A stretch of DNA of 5,031 nt. Origin: Prevotella sp. UBA3757 (GTDB lineage: Bacteria > Bacteroidota > Bacteroidia > Bacteroidales > Bacteroidaceae). Every line of letters starts with the position of its first letter. Position 1 is the first letter of the stretch. Below, one piece after another: positions 1 through 5,031 of this stretch. Made by a program: the position numbers and the translations under genes. The notes beneath the pieces were generated by a model that saw only the letters and a program-made list of their open reading frames with translations, was not told the DNA's origin and searched no databases. The stretch is taken from positions 15,131 through 20,161 of the forward strand of contig DFGF01000043.1 of assembly GCA_002371715.1 (NCBI GenBank), read 5' to 3'.

Positions 1-24
1 ATGAGGGATGAGGGATGAGGGATG
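1..24. repeat. Heptamer tandem repeat (ATGAGGG)n inside leuC
   Basis: Three perfect ATGAGGG units are followed by a partial ATG, and the array may continue beyond the window edge. On the leuC strand it reads CCCTCAT and is translated in frame as part of AIPHPSSL. Three 7-bp units make 21 bp, or seven codons, so gain or loss of three units keeps the frame, while one or two would break it. The site corresponds to a variable linker in LeuC (E. coli has NIPDPASF there), where extra residues could be tolerated. Confidence 0.85.
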
Positions 25-992
25 GCCTCGGTAATGCCGATGCCCATGCCGGGATTGGTGCCATAGGTGATGCGCGGTTCGATGTCGGCGGCGTTGAATG
101 TCAGTTCCTTGTCGAAGACGGCATCAGGGTCACTCTTCAGCGTCTGCCAGTAGGCTACGGCCTTGTCCCAGTCGTCACCCTTGGGAGCATACTCCCTACC
201 CTTGAGATACTGGAAGGTCACGTCGTCGGGGGCAATGAATCCGCCACGTGCGCCCATCTCGATGGAGAGGTTGCAGAGCGTCAGGCGGCCCTCCATGCTG
301 AGGTTACGCACCACCTCGCCGGCATATTCGACGAAGTAGCCCGTGGCCCCGCTGGTGGTGATCTGGGCCATCAGGTAGAGGGCCACATCCTTGGCCGTCA
401 CACCACGCTGGAGCTGTCCGTCGATGGTGATACGCATGGACTTAGGCTTTTGCTGCAGGATGCACTGTGAGGCCATGACCATTTCCACCTCGCTGGTACC
501 AATGCCGAAAGCCACGGCACCCATGGCCCCATGAGTAGACGTGTGGGAGTCGCCGCAGACGATGGTCATGCCAGGCAGCGAGAGTCCCTTTTCGGGGCCT
601 ACGACGTGGATGATGCCATTGTCGCGCGAGTTCATGGCAAAATGCGTCAGATGGAAGTCGCGGGCGTTGCGTGCCAATGTTTCCACCTGACGGGCCGAGA
701 CTGGGTCCTGGATGGGCTGGTCCTGGTCGTGCGTGGGCGTGTTGTGGTCGGGCATACAGAAAATCTGCTGCGGACGGAAACACTGAATGCCGCGCTGACG
801 GAGGCCTTCGAAAGCCTGTGGCGAGGTGACCTCATGGCAGTAGAGGCGGTCAATATAGAGTTGGGTGGGACCGTCGGTGACGTTCTGGACGACGTGGGCA
901 TCCCATATCTTGTCGAAGAGGGCTGACCCTCCCCCCTGCCCCTCCCTGCGAGTGAGGGGAGTCATTACTTCATTTCCTTGATTCTTATCCAT
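1..992 (-). CDS. leuC: 3-isopropylmalate dehydratase large subunit, partial (C-terminus beyond window)
   Basis: LeuC, with LeuD, converts 2-isopropylmalate to 3-isopropylmalate in the cytoplasm, using a 4Fe-4S cluster (aconitase family). About 330 codons read open without a stop. Family motifs are clear: FDKIWDAHVV at residues 26-35, HEVTSPQAF, the aconitase-type TIVCGDSHTSTHGA at 143-156, FGIGTSEVE, SMEGRLTLCNLSIEMGA and TYGTNPGMG. The cluster cysteines of the family lie further downstream, outside the window. It follows leuA by 93 bases and probably shares its transcript. The N-terminus is odd: FDKIWDAHVV begins about 20 residues later than the matching segment of E. coli LeuC, because a 39-bp repeat is read in frame as TPLTRREGQGGGS. 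I chose the ATG at 992-990, which follows an A/T-rich leader. The ATG at 965-963, directly before the repeat and after AAGGAAATGAAGTA, is a good alternative. The window edge cuts a heptamer repeat that is also in frame (IPHPSSL). Confidence 0.96.
   Translation of the reverse strand, partial: MDKNQGNEVMTPLTRREGQGGGSALFDKIWDAHVVQNVTDGPTQLYIDRLYCHEVTSPQAFEGLRQRGIQCFRPQQIFCMPDHNTPTHDQDQPIQDPVSARQVETLARNARDFHLTHFAMNSRDNGIIHVVGPEKGLSLPGMTIVCGDSHTSTHGAMGAVAFGIGTSEVEMVMASQCILQQKPKSMRITIDGQLQRGVTAKDVALYLMAQITTSGATGYFVEYAGEVVRNLSMEGRLTLCNLSIEMGARGGFIAPDDVTFQYLKGREYAPKGDDWDKAVAYWQTLKSDPDAVFDKELTFNAADIEPRITYGTNPGMGIGITEAIPHPSSL
924..962 (-). repeat. 39-bp palindromic repeat element, copy A, within the leuC reading frame
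   Basis: GC-rich element read on the minus strand as 13 codons, TPLTRREGQGGGS, starting directly after the second in-frame ATG of leuC and ending directly before GCC CTC TTC. It is 33/39 identical, ungapped, to copy B at 1047-1085, in the opposite orientation. It can form a hairpin with arms CCCCTC (959-954) and GAGGGG (944-939) around a 9-base loop. Removing it would leave ATG-GCC-CTC-TTC, giving MALFDKIWDAHVV, close to ordinary LeuC N-termini. That removal is my inference; no empty site is visible here. Confidence 0.85.
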
Positions 993-1046
993 AATCTTTA
1001 TTTGCTTTTATGCTATTTTACAAAAATCCTCCACCTGTCACTATCT

Positions 1047-1085
1047 ACTCCCCTCCCTCACAGGGAGGGGTCAGGGGGAGGGTCT
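1047..1085 (+). repeat. 39-bp palindromic repeat element, copy B, between leuA and leuC
   Basis: Second copy of the element, starting one base after the leuA stop codon and inverted relative to copy A. Its core is a perfect 9-bp palindrome, CCCCTCCCT (1050-1058), CAC loop, AGGGAGGGG (1062-1070). No U-run follows it in the direction of leu transcription (the next bases are AGTAGATAG), so it does not look like a simple terminator. It could stabilise or mark the 3' end of the leuA message, or pair with copy A across the leuC start. Similar GC-rich palindromes with GGGGAGGG tracts are, to my knowledge, dispersed in many Bacteroidetes genomes. Confidence 0.85.
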
Positions 1086-2585
1086 TTATTCTGCCTTAAA
1101 CTTATTGATACAGTCAATGTAAGCTTCGACGGAGGCCGTGACAATGTCGGTATTGGCACCAAAGCCATAGTACATCTGGCCGTTGTACTCCACCTGCATG
1201 TGCACCTTGCCCACGTCGTCGGAGCCCTTGGAGATGGCCTGGATGGTAAACTCCTTGAGCGTCATCTGCTTCATGATGATCTTCTTCAGTGCACGGATGG
1301 CAGCATCGACAGGGCCATTGCCACTGGCAGCAGCCTCGAACTTCTGACCCGAGATGTCGAGACCGATGGAGGCCACGCTGCGCACGCCCTTGCCCGTGGT
1401 GACCTGGAGGAAGTCGAGGCGCACGGCGTGGGCGTCGGCCACGTCGGCCCCAGCCAGCATGAGCACGTCGGCATCGCTGATTTCCTTCTTCTGGTCGGCC
1501 AGGACGAGGAACTGTTCGTAAATCTTGTCAATCTTCCTCTCGTCGCTGACGTCCACGCCATTGATCATCAGGCGGTGCTTCAGTGCGGCACGTCCGGAGC
1601 GGGCTGTCAGCACGATGGAGTTGTCGTCGATACCCACGTCCTTGGGGTCCATGATTTCGTAGGTGTGCACATTCTTCAGCACGCCATCCTGATGGATGCC
1701 TGACGAGTGGGCAAATGCGTTACGGCCCACGATGGCCTTGTTCGGCTGTACGGGCATGTTCATCAGGCTGCTGACCATGCGGCTGGTGGGATAGATCTTG
1801 GTGGTGTTGATATTCGTCTCGATGTCGATGGACTTGTGACACTTCAGAATCATGGCAATCTCCTCGAGCGACGTGTTGCCGGCACGTTCGCCTATGCCGT
1901 TGACCGTCACCTCTACCTGGCGGGCACCCGCCAGCACGCCATTCAGCGTGTTGGCCGTAGCCATGCCCAGGTCGTTATGGCAATGCGTAGAAAGGATGAC
2001 GGCGTCGATGCCGTCGACGTGGTCGCGCAGGTACTTGATTTTATCGTAGTACTCCTGTGGCAGGCAGTAGCCCGTGGTGTCAGGAATATTAACCACGGTG
2101 GCACCGGCCTTGATGACCGCCTCGACCACCTGAGCCAGGTATTCATTGTCCGTACGTCCGGCATCCTCGCAGTAGAACTCGACATCGTCGACGAAGCGCT
2201 TGGCGTAGCGCGTCGCCTCGACGGCACGCTCCAGGATGCGTTCGCGGGTGGAGTTGAACTTATAGCGGATATGCTCCTCGCTGGTTCCGATGCCCGTATG
2301 GATGCGCTTGTGCTTGGCATACTGGAGGGCCTCGACGGCCACGTCGATGTCGTGCTCGACTGCACGTGTCAGTGCACAGATGGTGGGCCAGGTGACGGCC
2401 TTTGAAATCTCAATCACGCTGTGATAGTCGCCGGGACTGGACACAGGAAATCCTGCCTCAATGACATCGACGCCCAGTTGTTCGAGTGCCTTGGCCACCT
2501 GGATTTTCTCAACGGTGTTGAGTTGGCAGCCAGGCACCTGTTCGCCGTCGCGCAGCGTCGTGTCGAAAATAAACAACCTTTCCAT
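1086..2585 (-). CDS. leuA: 2-isopropylmalate synthase
   Basis: Catalyses the first committed step of leucine synthesis: acetyl-CoA plus 2-oxoisovalerate gives 2-isopropylmalate. The protein has 499 residues, close to the roughly 500-520 usual for bacterial LeuA. The N-terminal TIM-barrel carries DTTLRDGEQVPG at 8-19, with metal-binding D8, then the metal ligands in HCHNDLGMA at 201-209, and GIGERAGNTSLEE at 230-242, which is typical of LeuA. HSSGIHQDG at 293-301 lies in the linker region. The C-terminal part, from about residue 370 to 496, with GNGPVDAAIRAL at 422-433 and DIVTASVEAYIDCIN, is the LeuA regulatory domain, so leucine feedback inhibition is expected. The ATG at 2585 gives the usual start, MERLFIFDTTLRDGEQ. 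It is the first gene of the operon and lies behind a leader with an attenuator. The separate homocitrate synthase and citramalate synthase families are less likely, given the full set of LeuA motifs and the following leuC. Confidence 0.97.
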   Translation of the reverse strand: MERLFIFDTTLRDGEQVPGCQLNTVEKIQVAKALEQLGVDVIEAGFPVSSPGDYHSVIEISKAVTWPTICALTRAVEHDIDVAVEALQYAKHKRIHTGIGTSEEHIRYKFNSTRERILERAVEATRYAKRFVDDVEFYCEDAGRTDNEYLAQVVEAVIKAGATVVNIPDTTGYCLPQEYYDKIKYLRDHVDGIDAVILSTHCHNDLGMATANTLNGVLAGARQVEVTVNGIGERAGNTSLEEIAMILKCHKSIDIETNINTTKIYPTSRMVSSLMNMPVQPNKAIVGRNAFAHSSGIHQDGVLKNVHTYEIMDPKDVGIDDNSIVLTARSGRAALKHRLMINGVDVSDERKIDKIYEQFLVLADQKKEISDADVLMLAGADVADAHAVRLDFLQVTTGKGVRSVASIGLDISGQKFEAAASGNGPVDAAIRALKKIIMKQMTLKEFTIQAISKGSDDVGKVHMQVEYNGQMYYGFGANTDIVTASVEAYIDCINKFKAE

Positions 2586-2596
2586 AACAATAATTT

Positions 2597-2620
2597 ACAA
2601 TTTTACAATTTCACAATTTA
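2597..2620. repeat. Octamer tandem repeat ACAATTT(N), three copies, just upstream of leuA
   Basis: Three adjacent 8-bp units, ACAATTTT, ACAATTTC and ACAATTTA, end 11 bases before the leuA start codon, in the untranslated leader after the terminator. A related two-copy octamer, CATTTAAC-CATTTAAT, lies at 2627-2642. The stretch is A/T-only except for single C positions. A change in copy number would alter the length of unstructured leader before the leuA start. Confidence 0.7.
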
Positions 2621-2686
2621 TTGATTCATTTAACCATTTAATTATTATCTAATTCCGTTTCGTGTCTACTTCTCATTTTCTACAGC

Positions 2687-2725
2687 AACAAAAAGCCTTT
2701 CTACACCCGGAAGTGAGAAAGGCTC
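2687..2725 (-). terminator. Intrinsic terminator (attenuator) upstream of leuA
   Basis: On the minus strand, arm AGCCTTTCT (2724-2716) and arm AGAAAGGCT (2702-2694) form a perfect 9-bp stem around a 13-base loop. A G-U pair can extend the stem at its base. TTTT follows directly, then GTT. It stands between the leuA promoter and leuA, about 100 bases before the start codon, which is where an attenuator belongs rather than an end-of-gene terminator. The loop carries the sequence that pairs with the end of the leader ORF. Confidence 0.85.
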
Positions 2726-2785
2726 CATGTTGGTTCAACACTATGTTGTTTCGCTTGTCAACTGATTACACCCTGTCACTTCCGG
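2707..2785 (-). promoter_or_regulatory. Antiterminator pairing of the leuA attenuator
   Basis: CCGGAAGTGA (2785-2776) covers the last codons and the TGA stop of the leader ORF. Its perfect complement TCACTTCCGG (2716-2707) lies in the terminator loop and shares one base with the terminator's first arm. Pairing of these two 10-base segments would compete with the terminator. A ribosome reaching the leader stop codon would cover the first segment and favour termination. A ribosome stalled on the upstream Leu/Ile codons would leave it free and favour read-through. In addition, two copies of CTGATTA in the leader ORF (2826-2820, 2814-2808) are each complementary to TAATCAG at 2768-2762, a possible extra alternative fold. 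Small hairpins CAACA-TAG-TGTTG and TGTTG-AAC-CAACA lie between the segments. Confidence 0.75.
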
Positions 2786-2841
2786 CTACTGTTACGCAGT
2801 CGAATAATAATCAGGTTGCTAATCAGATTGAAACTATACAT
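2776..2841 (-). CDS. Leader peptide of the leu operon attenuator
   Basis: A 21-codon ORF starts at ATG 2841-2839 and ends at TGA 2778-2776. It has three Leu (all CTG) and four Ile (all ATT) codons packed in the core NLISNLIIIRL, residues 5-15. It lies about 30 bases after the promoter's -7 box, follows the A-rich stretch ATCAAAAAAATAGTAACA typical of Bacteroidetes starts, and precedes the terminator and leuA. The last six codons overlap or adjoin the antiterminator segment. The job is inferred from codon content and position: the ribosome senses charged Leu-tRNA, and probably Ile-tRNA, by its speed through the core. The peptide itself needs no function. The run of four Ile codons suggests response to branched-chain amino acids together rather than to leucine alone. 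Confidence 0.8.
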   Translation of the reverse strand: MYSFNLISNLIIIRLRNSSRK

Positions 2842-2867
2842 TGTTACTATTTTTTTGATTTCGGCTG

Positions 2868-2899
2868 CAAAAGTACACTATTTTCACGAAACAGCCAAA
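2868..2899 (-). promoter_or_regulatory. Bacteroidetes-type promoter of the leu operon
   Basis: TTTG at 2899-2896 serves as the -33 element and TACTTTTG at 2875-2868 as the -7 element (consensus TAnnTTTG), separated by exactly 20 bases. This matches the known Bacteroidetes sigma-ABfr pattern. The expected start of transcription is near 2862, giving a short leader of about 20 bases before the leader peptide and about 275 bases before leuA. Confidence 0.8.
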
Positions 2900-2937
2900 C
2901 ATTTTGCTATTTTTTTTATTTATTACCGATAAAAAAG

Positions 2938-4455
2938 TTACTGATGCTGGTCGCGCAGCAGGTCGTTGACGGTCTTAACGGGATTGAACGTAGACAGGGG
3001 CACCTCGACGAAGACTGTCGACCAGTCGCTCATGGCACCATTCCACAGTCCCGGCAGCTCCAGCGCCTGCAGCTCCTTGCCCGACTTCGACTTCTGGGAG
3101 ATGAAGCCCGTGGTGGGGTCAACATACTTGGGCAGGTCGAAGGGCTGACCCTTGTAGTCGCGGACGGCGCAGACCAGGTCGACGGGATTGAAGTGCGTGC
3201 CCTTGGTAAACATTTCCATATACTCCTTGTTAGACTTGTCAATCTGCGAGCTCTCCAGAATCTGGAGAGATACTGTACCGTCCTGGTTGTAGGTCAGGAA
3301 CGGGCCGCCGCCAGGCTCGCCCACGTTCTTCACCACGCCGCAGACACGCATGGGGCGGTTCAGCTTCTTGCGCAGATAGATGACCAGATCGGCATCCTCC
3401 AGTTCCTTGATGTCCTGCTTGCGGCAGCAGAGGTCCTGCTGTACGAAGCGAATCATCTCCTCAATCTGCTCATGCGTGTACTTGCCAGTATCGAGCAGGC
3501 GCAGGTACTCGAAGGCCTTCTGCTGCAGACATACCAGCACGCCGGCAATAACCTGTTTCCACTCCACGGTATCGGCTTTCAGGCGGTCGGGCACCACGTT
3601 GTCGATGTTCTTGACAAAGATGACGTCAGCCTCAATCTCGTTCAGGTTCTCAATCAGTGCACCATGACCACCGGGACGGAACAGCAGCGAGCCGTCGTCG
3701 TTGCGGAACGGCGTGCCGTCAGGATTGGCAGCAACGGTGTCCGTCGAGGGCTTCTGTTCGGAGAAGGTGATGTCGTACTTGATGCCATACTTCTTGGCAT
3801 ACTGGTCAGCCTTCTGGGCCACCTTCTGACGGAAAAGCTCCATGTGCTCGTGAGAGACGGTGAAGTGAACATGAGCCTCGCCATTAGACGCAGCATACAG
3901 GGCACCCTCGACCAGATGCTCCTCCATGGGCGTACGCGGTCCCTCGGGATAGTTATGGAACAGCAGCAGGCCCTTGGGCAGCTGTCCGTAGTTCAGTCCC
4001 TCGGCCTTGAGCATCTGAGCAGCCACGGCCTTGTAGTCGCCGGCGGCCATGAGTTCCTTGACGCCCTTGCCACAGTTCTTCTGGCAGACAGCATCCAGTT
4101 CGGCATAGAAGGCAAATTTTTCGATATTTCCGAAATACTTCTTCTCGAAATCCGTCGTGGGCACGTCGTAGTCAGCATCGACAAAGGCAAACATATCCTT
4201 GAACATACGGCTGGCAGCACCCGAGGCAGGCACAAACTTCACCACGCGGCGGCCTTCGGACTTATACTGTTGCCAGGCTTCTACATACTGCTTGCGCTCG
4301 GCCTCCGTGGGAGCCATGATGCCACGGCCGATGGCGGCAGCAGCCTCCAGACGGAGGAAGGGGAAGCCGGTCTTGAACTCGTTTAACTGTCTCTCAATCT
4401 GCTGCTCAGAAATACCCTTCTGAGCCAGCTGTTTCAGGTCTTGTTGTGATAACAT
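2938..4455 (-). CDS. DUF4301 family protein, nucleotidyltransferase-like
   Basis: Complete 505-residue protein that I recognise as the Bacteroidetes family DUF4301, whose function is not established to my knowledge. It has no signal peptide or membrane segment and is probably cytoplasmic. VVKFVPASGAASRMFK at 71-86 resembles the nucleotide-binding glycine-rich loop of sugar nucleotidyltransferases. LLFRPGGHGALIENLN at 257-272 resembles the uridine-binding PxGHGx(n)L region of UDP-sugar pyrophosphorylases, and VIFVKNIDNVVPD at 278-290 resembles their strand ending in a xxDN motif. Other conserved-looking segments are NYPEGPRTPMEEHLVEGA at 168-185, VKNVGEPGGGPF at 375-386 and HFNPVDLVC at 421-429. 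A role in making an activated sugar or similar nucleotide conjugate is inference from these motifs. The gene has its own promoter and is separated from leuA by another promoter, so it is not obviously part of the leucine pathway. Confidence 0.88.
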   Translation of the reverse strand: MLSQQDLKQLAQKGISEQQIERQLNEFKTGFPFLRLEAAAAIGRGIMAPTEAERKQYVEAWQQYKSEGRRVVKFVPASGAASRMFKDMFAFVDADYDVPTTDFEKKYFGNIEKFAFYAELDAVCQKNCGKGVKELMAAGDYKAVAAQMLKAEGLNYGQLPKGLLLFHNYPEGPRTPMEEHLVEGALYAASNGEAHVHFTVSHEHMELFRQKVAQKADQYAKKYGIKYDITFSEQKPSTDTVAANPDGTPFRNDDGSLLFRPGGHGALIENLNEIEADVIFVKNIDNVVPDRLKADTVEWKQVIAGVLVCLQQKAFEYLRLLDTGKYTHEQIEEMIRFVQQDLCCRKQDIKELEDADLVIYLRKKLNRPMRVCGVVKNVGEPGGGPFLTYNQDGTVSLQILESSQIDKSNKEYMEMFTKGTHFNPVDLVCAVRDYKGQPFDLPKYVDPTTGFISQKSKSGKELQALELPGLWNGAMSDWSTVFVEVPLSTFNPVKTVNDLLRDQHQ

Positions 4456-4495
4456 AATTTATTCGTTTTACTGATTAGTTTGAATTTCTATCCCG

Positions 4496-4527
4496 CAAAG
4501 TTACGAAAAGACGGCGACACTGCCAAA
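4496..4527 (-). promoter_or_regulatory. Bacteroidetes-type promoter of the DUF4301 gene
   Basis: TTTG at 4527-4524 and TAACTTTG at 4503-4496 are separated by exactly 20 bases, fitting the -33/-7 pattern TTTG-N19-21-TAnnTTTG. Transcription would start near 4490, leaving an A/T-rich leader of about 35 bases before the ATG at 4455. A small hairpin with arms TGCCGAA and TTTGGCA overlaps the -33 element. Confidence 0.8.
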
Positions 4528-4554
4528 CAATTCGGCAAAAAAGTGACGATTACC

Positions 4555-5031
4555 CTATCTTTTCGTGGTCATCAGGGGCCACAGGCACTGTCGGAACAGG
4601 CGGTAGTCGTCAAGCAATGCCGGCTGACGGGGCTGGCCGGACACAGCCCTGGCCCCTGCAGCGACACTAACGGAAGCATCACGCTGGCCCAGTACGGTCA
4701 GGTGGTAGGTGGCACGATTGTTCTGGTAATCGCTCAGCACAAAGGTCAGCCTGTAGGGGCGCTCCTCGTTGAAATTGACAATGCCGCGATGGAGGTCAGT
4801 GTGAAGAATGGGCAGGCGCATGCGCGGTTCGCGATAGGCTTTCATATACCATCTGCGGTGATGACGCCAGTAGTCGTAGTCGCCCCAGAGGTTGACCTCC
4901 GGCTGGCAACTGATGGGGATGCTGTCGACATCAGATCGGAACACCTCGCGACCATCCACCAGGAGTTGCATACGACGGATGCCGTAGTGGTGGTAGGTGG
5001 CCTCGCTGTAGTCGTCGGCCCAGAGTGCGAA
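4555..5031 (-). CDS. M23 family peptidase, C-terminal fragment
   Basis: The last 158 residues of a protein whose start lies beyond the window; the frame is open to the window edge and ends at TAG 4557-4555. The pattern, in order, is FALWADDYSEA, YGIRRMQLLVDGREVFRSDV, NLWGDYDYW, WYMKAYREPRMRLPIL, GIVNFNEERPYRLTFVLSDY and ATYHLTVLG. It matches my memory of the beta-rich C-terminal part of Bacteroidales M23 (LytM-type) peptidases, which act on peptidoglycan outside the inner membrane. The zinc-binding HxxxD and HxH motifs would be in the missing N-terminal part, so activity cannot be judged. The final 25 or so residues, QPALLDDYRLFRQCLWPLMTTKR and just before, look like a variable tail. An internal ATG at 4971 is not the real start. 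A non-enzymatic protein sharing this C-terminal domain is possible. Confidence 0.72.
   Translation of the reverse strand, partial: FALWADDYSEATYHHYGIRRMQLLVDGREVFRSDVDSIPISCQPEVNLWGDYDYWRHHRRWYMKAYREPRMRLPILHTDLHRGIVNFNEERPYRLTFVLSDYQNNRATYHLTVLGQRDASVSVAAGARAVSGQPRQPALLDDYRLFRQCLWPLMTTKR

Larger units (their letters stand above)
2586..2937 (-). other. Leader and intergenic region of the leu operon
   Basis: This 352-base stretch between the DUF4301 gene and leuA has no large gene. In order of transcription it holds an A/T-rich end of the upstream gene, the promoter, the leader peptide, the antiterminator segment, the attenuator hairpin, and an A/T-rich untranslated tract with octamer repeats before the leuA start. 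A long open frame on the plus strand crosses it but is a shadow. Confidence 0.85.

Noticed and set aside
993..1046. Separate promoter for leuC
   Set aside because: No TAnnTTTG element with a properly spaced TTTG was found in the gap.
1050..1070. Perfect GC-rich hairpin between leuA and leuC as an intrinsic terminator
   Set aside because: No U-run follows on the minus strand, and leuC, the next gene of the same pathway, has no recognisable promoter of its own.
978..1703. 241-codon open frame on the plus strand
   Set aside because: Opposite leuA and the leuA-leuC gap; composition is typical of antisense shadow frames. Only its TPLPHREGSGGGS part is informative, as the translated repeat element.
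2687..2841. T-box or riboswitch as the basis of leu control
   Set aside because: No T-box motif or known ligand-binding core was seen, whereas a translated Leu/Ile-rich ORF with competing hairpins explains the layout.
2913..2938. A/T hairpin after the DUF4301 stop (TTTTTTAT ... ATAAAAAA) as a terminator
   Set aside because: The stem contains only A-T pairs and no U-run follows it in the direction of transcription, so it is too weak to call.
2662..4386. 574-codon open frame on the plus strand
   Set aside because: It lies opposite the DUF4301 gene and runs through the leu leader. Its protein is low-complexity, rich in V, L, H, G and D with no family motif. It is a shadow caused by codon bias of the real gene.
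4521..4537. Hairpin TGCCGAA-TTG-TTTGGCA as a terminator of the M23 peptidase gene
   Set aside because: The T-run lies before the hairpin on the transcribed strand, not after it, and the hairpin overlaps the -33 element of the next promoter.

Overview
The window reads as a chromosomal segment from a Bacteroidales bacterium, possibly a member of the Prevotellaceae. Three signs support this. Two promoters match the Bacteroidetes pattern TTTG-N20-TAnnTTTG exactly. Translation starts follow A/T-rich leaders without Shine-Dalgarno sites. Two of the genes, a DUF4301 protein and an M23-type peptidase tail, belong to families typical of this order. All real genes lie on the minus strand, so transcription runs from high to low coordinates.

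In order of transcription: (1) 5031-4555 is the C-terminal end of an M23-family peptidase, with its catalytic part outside the window. (2) 4554-4456 is a gap with a promoter for the next gene. (3) 4455-2938 is a complete DUF4301 protein of 505 residues, with motifs like those of nucleotide-sugar pyrophosphorylases. (4) 2937-2586 is a 352-base regulatory region. It holds a promoter, a 21-codon leader ORF rich in Leu and Ile codons, an antiterminator/terminator pair and short tandem repeats. (5) 2585-1086 is leuA, 2-isopropylmalate synthase. (6) 1085-993 is a short gap with a GC-rich palindromic element. (7) 992-1 is the first 330 codons of leuC, the large subunit of isopropylmalate isomerase; it continues past the window edge.

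leuA and leuC form the start of a leucine biosynthesis operon: LeuA condenses acetyl-CoA with 2-oxoisovalerate, and LeuC (with LeuD) isomerises the product. The leader before leuA has every part of a ribosome-stalling transcription attenuator: a short peptide with the core NLISNLIIIRL, a 10-base segment overlapping its stop codon, the exact complement of that segment inside the loop of a terminator hairpin, and a U-run.

The second striking feature is repetitive DNA in and around leuC. Two copies of a 39-bp GC-rich palindromic element lie in inverted orientation around the leuC start. One is in the intergenic gap. The other is inside the leuC reading frame, where it adds 13 codons near the N-terminus. 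A run of the heptamer ATGAGGG also lies within the leuC frame at the window edge. leuC therefore seems to have absorbed two kinds of repeat without losing its frame in the part that is visible.
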